Source: Peribacillus simplex
Lineage (GTDB): Bacteria > Bacillota > Bacilli > Bacillales > DSM-1321
Direction of reading: 5' to 3'
NCBI RefSeq assembly: GCF_001542915.1
Contig: NZ_LNNH01000043.1
Location: 18,195-82,194 of the forward strand
DNA: 64,000 nucleotides
Positions 63,678-64,000 of this stretch are shown in pieces. The translations under genes and the position numbers were made by a program. The notes under the pieces are model-generated. The model was not told where the DNA came from and searched no databases. It saw only the letters and a list, made by a program, of their open reading frames with translations. Position 1 is the stretch's first letter; each line of letters starts with the position of its first letter.

Positions 63678-63995
63678 TTAGGTTAAAGCCAGTTGTTTTA
63701 TCGTCAAGTATGGAAGTAAGTCCAAGTGAAGCAATTGACGGTTCTTGTTCAAATCCTCGCTTCTATAAAATATGATCGACATGCTCCGGTCATTTTGAAA
63801 AGGAAGTTGCCTATATTCCAAAATCTGTTCGAATTCATGTTGCAGCCCTTCATGATCGATATTCGCCACTTCCTCCAGGTTTATTTCCAGCGGAACCTCT
63901 GCAAAGAAAAAGCTGTAAACCGCATCATCCATTTCTTCCAAAATCGAATTCCAATCTGGTTTCGTACCTAAGAAATAGTGTTGATACATGTTCAT
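63678..63995 (-). CDS. Unknown protein cotranscribed with the chemoreceptor, possibly truncated at window edge
   Basis: At least 105 residues, acidic, with no signal peptide or membrane segment (for example [20 protein letters not shown]). The ATG at 63995 lacks a convincing ribosome site, and the frame stays open to the window edge, so the true start may lie outside. It ends 13 bp before the chemoreceptor ATG, so the two are surely cotranscribed. I do not recognise the family; a heme- or substrate-sensing partner is possible but unsupported. Confidence 0.7.
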   Translation of the reverse strand: MNMYQHYFLGTKPDWNSILEEMDDAVYSFFFAEVPLEINLEEVANIDHEGLQHEFEQILEYRQLPFQNDRSMSIIFYRSEDLNKNRQLLHLDLLPYLTIKQLALT

Positions 63996-64000
63996 CCCAT

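Overview
The window reads as chromosomal DNA of a low-to-mid GC, spore-forming-type Firmicute of the Bacillaceae. Shine-Dalgarno sequences are strong, TTG and GTG starts are used, and the gene families are typical of Bacillus: bacillibactin dhb genes, feu, nag, pot, YhfH and CspC. A Peribacillus (Bacillus simplex group) is my best guess, but that is inference from gene content only. No rRNA, tRNA, CRISPR array, prophage or complete insertion sequence was seen.

Layout. 1-2.8 kb: a truncated peptide deformylase, a short FtsH-type membrane protease and a small zinc-ribbon protein. 2.8-24 kb: a consolidated iron-siderophore island. On the minus strand it holds besA and dhbACEBF, then an MbtH-like gene, a DHA2-type MFS exporter, an Sfp-type phosphopantetheinyl transferase and an aromatic-acid-type MFS carrier. 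On the plus strand, divergent from these, it holds feuABC and a YusV-like ATPase. Together they cover synthesis, carrier-protein activation, probable export, re-import and hydrolytic iron release. Three Fur boxes control the three transcription units, and each box lies inside a hairpin at the predicted 5' end of its mRNA. 24-29.8 kb: GlcNAc uptake and catabolism (nagP divergent from nagA-nagB-nagR plus a SIS-domain gene), with paired NagR operators over both -35 boxes. 29.8-34.4 kb: a 21-bp degenerate tandem repeat, an MMPL transporter with its MarR regulator, and a YtxH-like gene behind a sigma-B-like promoter. 34.6-40.2 kb: a PrsA-like foldase and a polyamine uptake operon, potR-potABCD.

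40.3-46.8 kb: hemY, a decayed GNAT gene, a CPA1 Na+/H+ antiporter, a BmrU-like lipid kinase and four tandem YhfH-family zinc-ribbon mini-genes, three of them on an exact 165-bp period. 46.9-54.6 kb: a PucR regulator and a reductive pyrimidine or hydantoin catabolic operon (preT-preA-hydantoinase-NCS1 transporter-small protein). 55.0-56.6 kb: a seven-member DnaA-box cluster next to hflX. 56.7-58.2 kb: a second degenerate repeat and an ECF sigma / anti-sigma pair. 58.4-61 kb: cadCA heavy-metal efflux with two CadC-type operators. 61.2-64 kb: a possible orphan small RNA, cspC with a long leader, a methyl-accepting chemotaxis protein and an unknown companion gene.

The least explained items are the Fur-box/5'-hairpin architecture, the YhfH array, the co-oriented DnaA-box cluster and the two degenerate repeat arrays beside operon ends.
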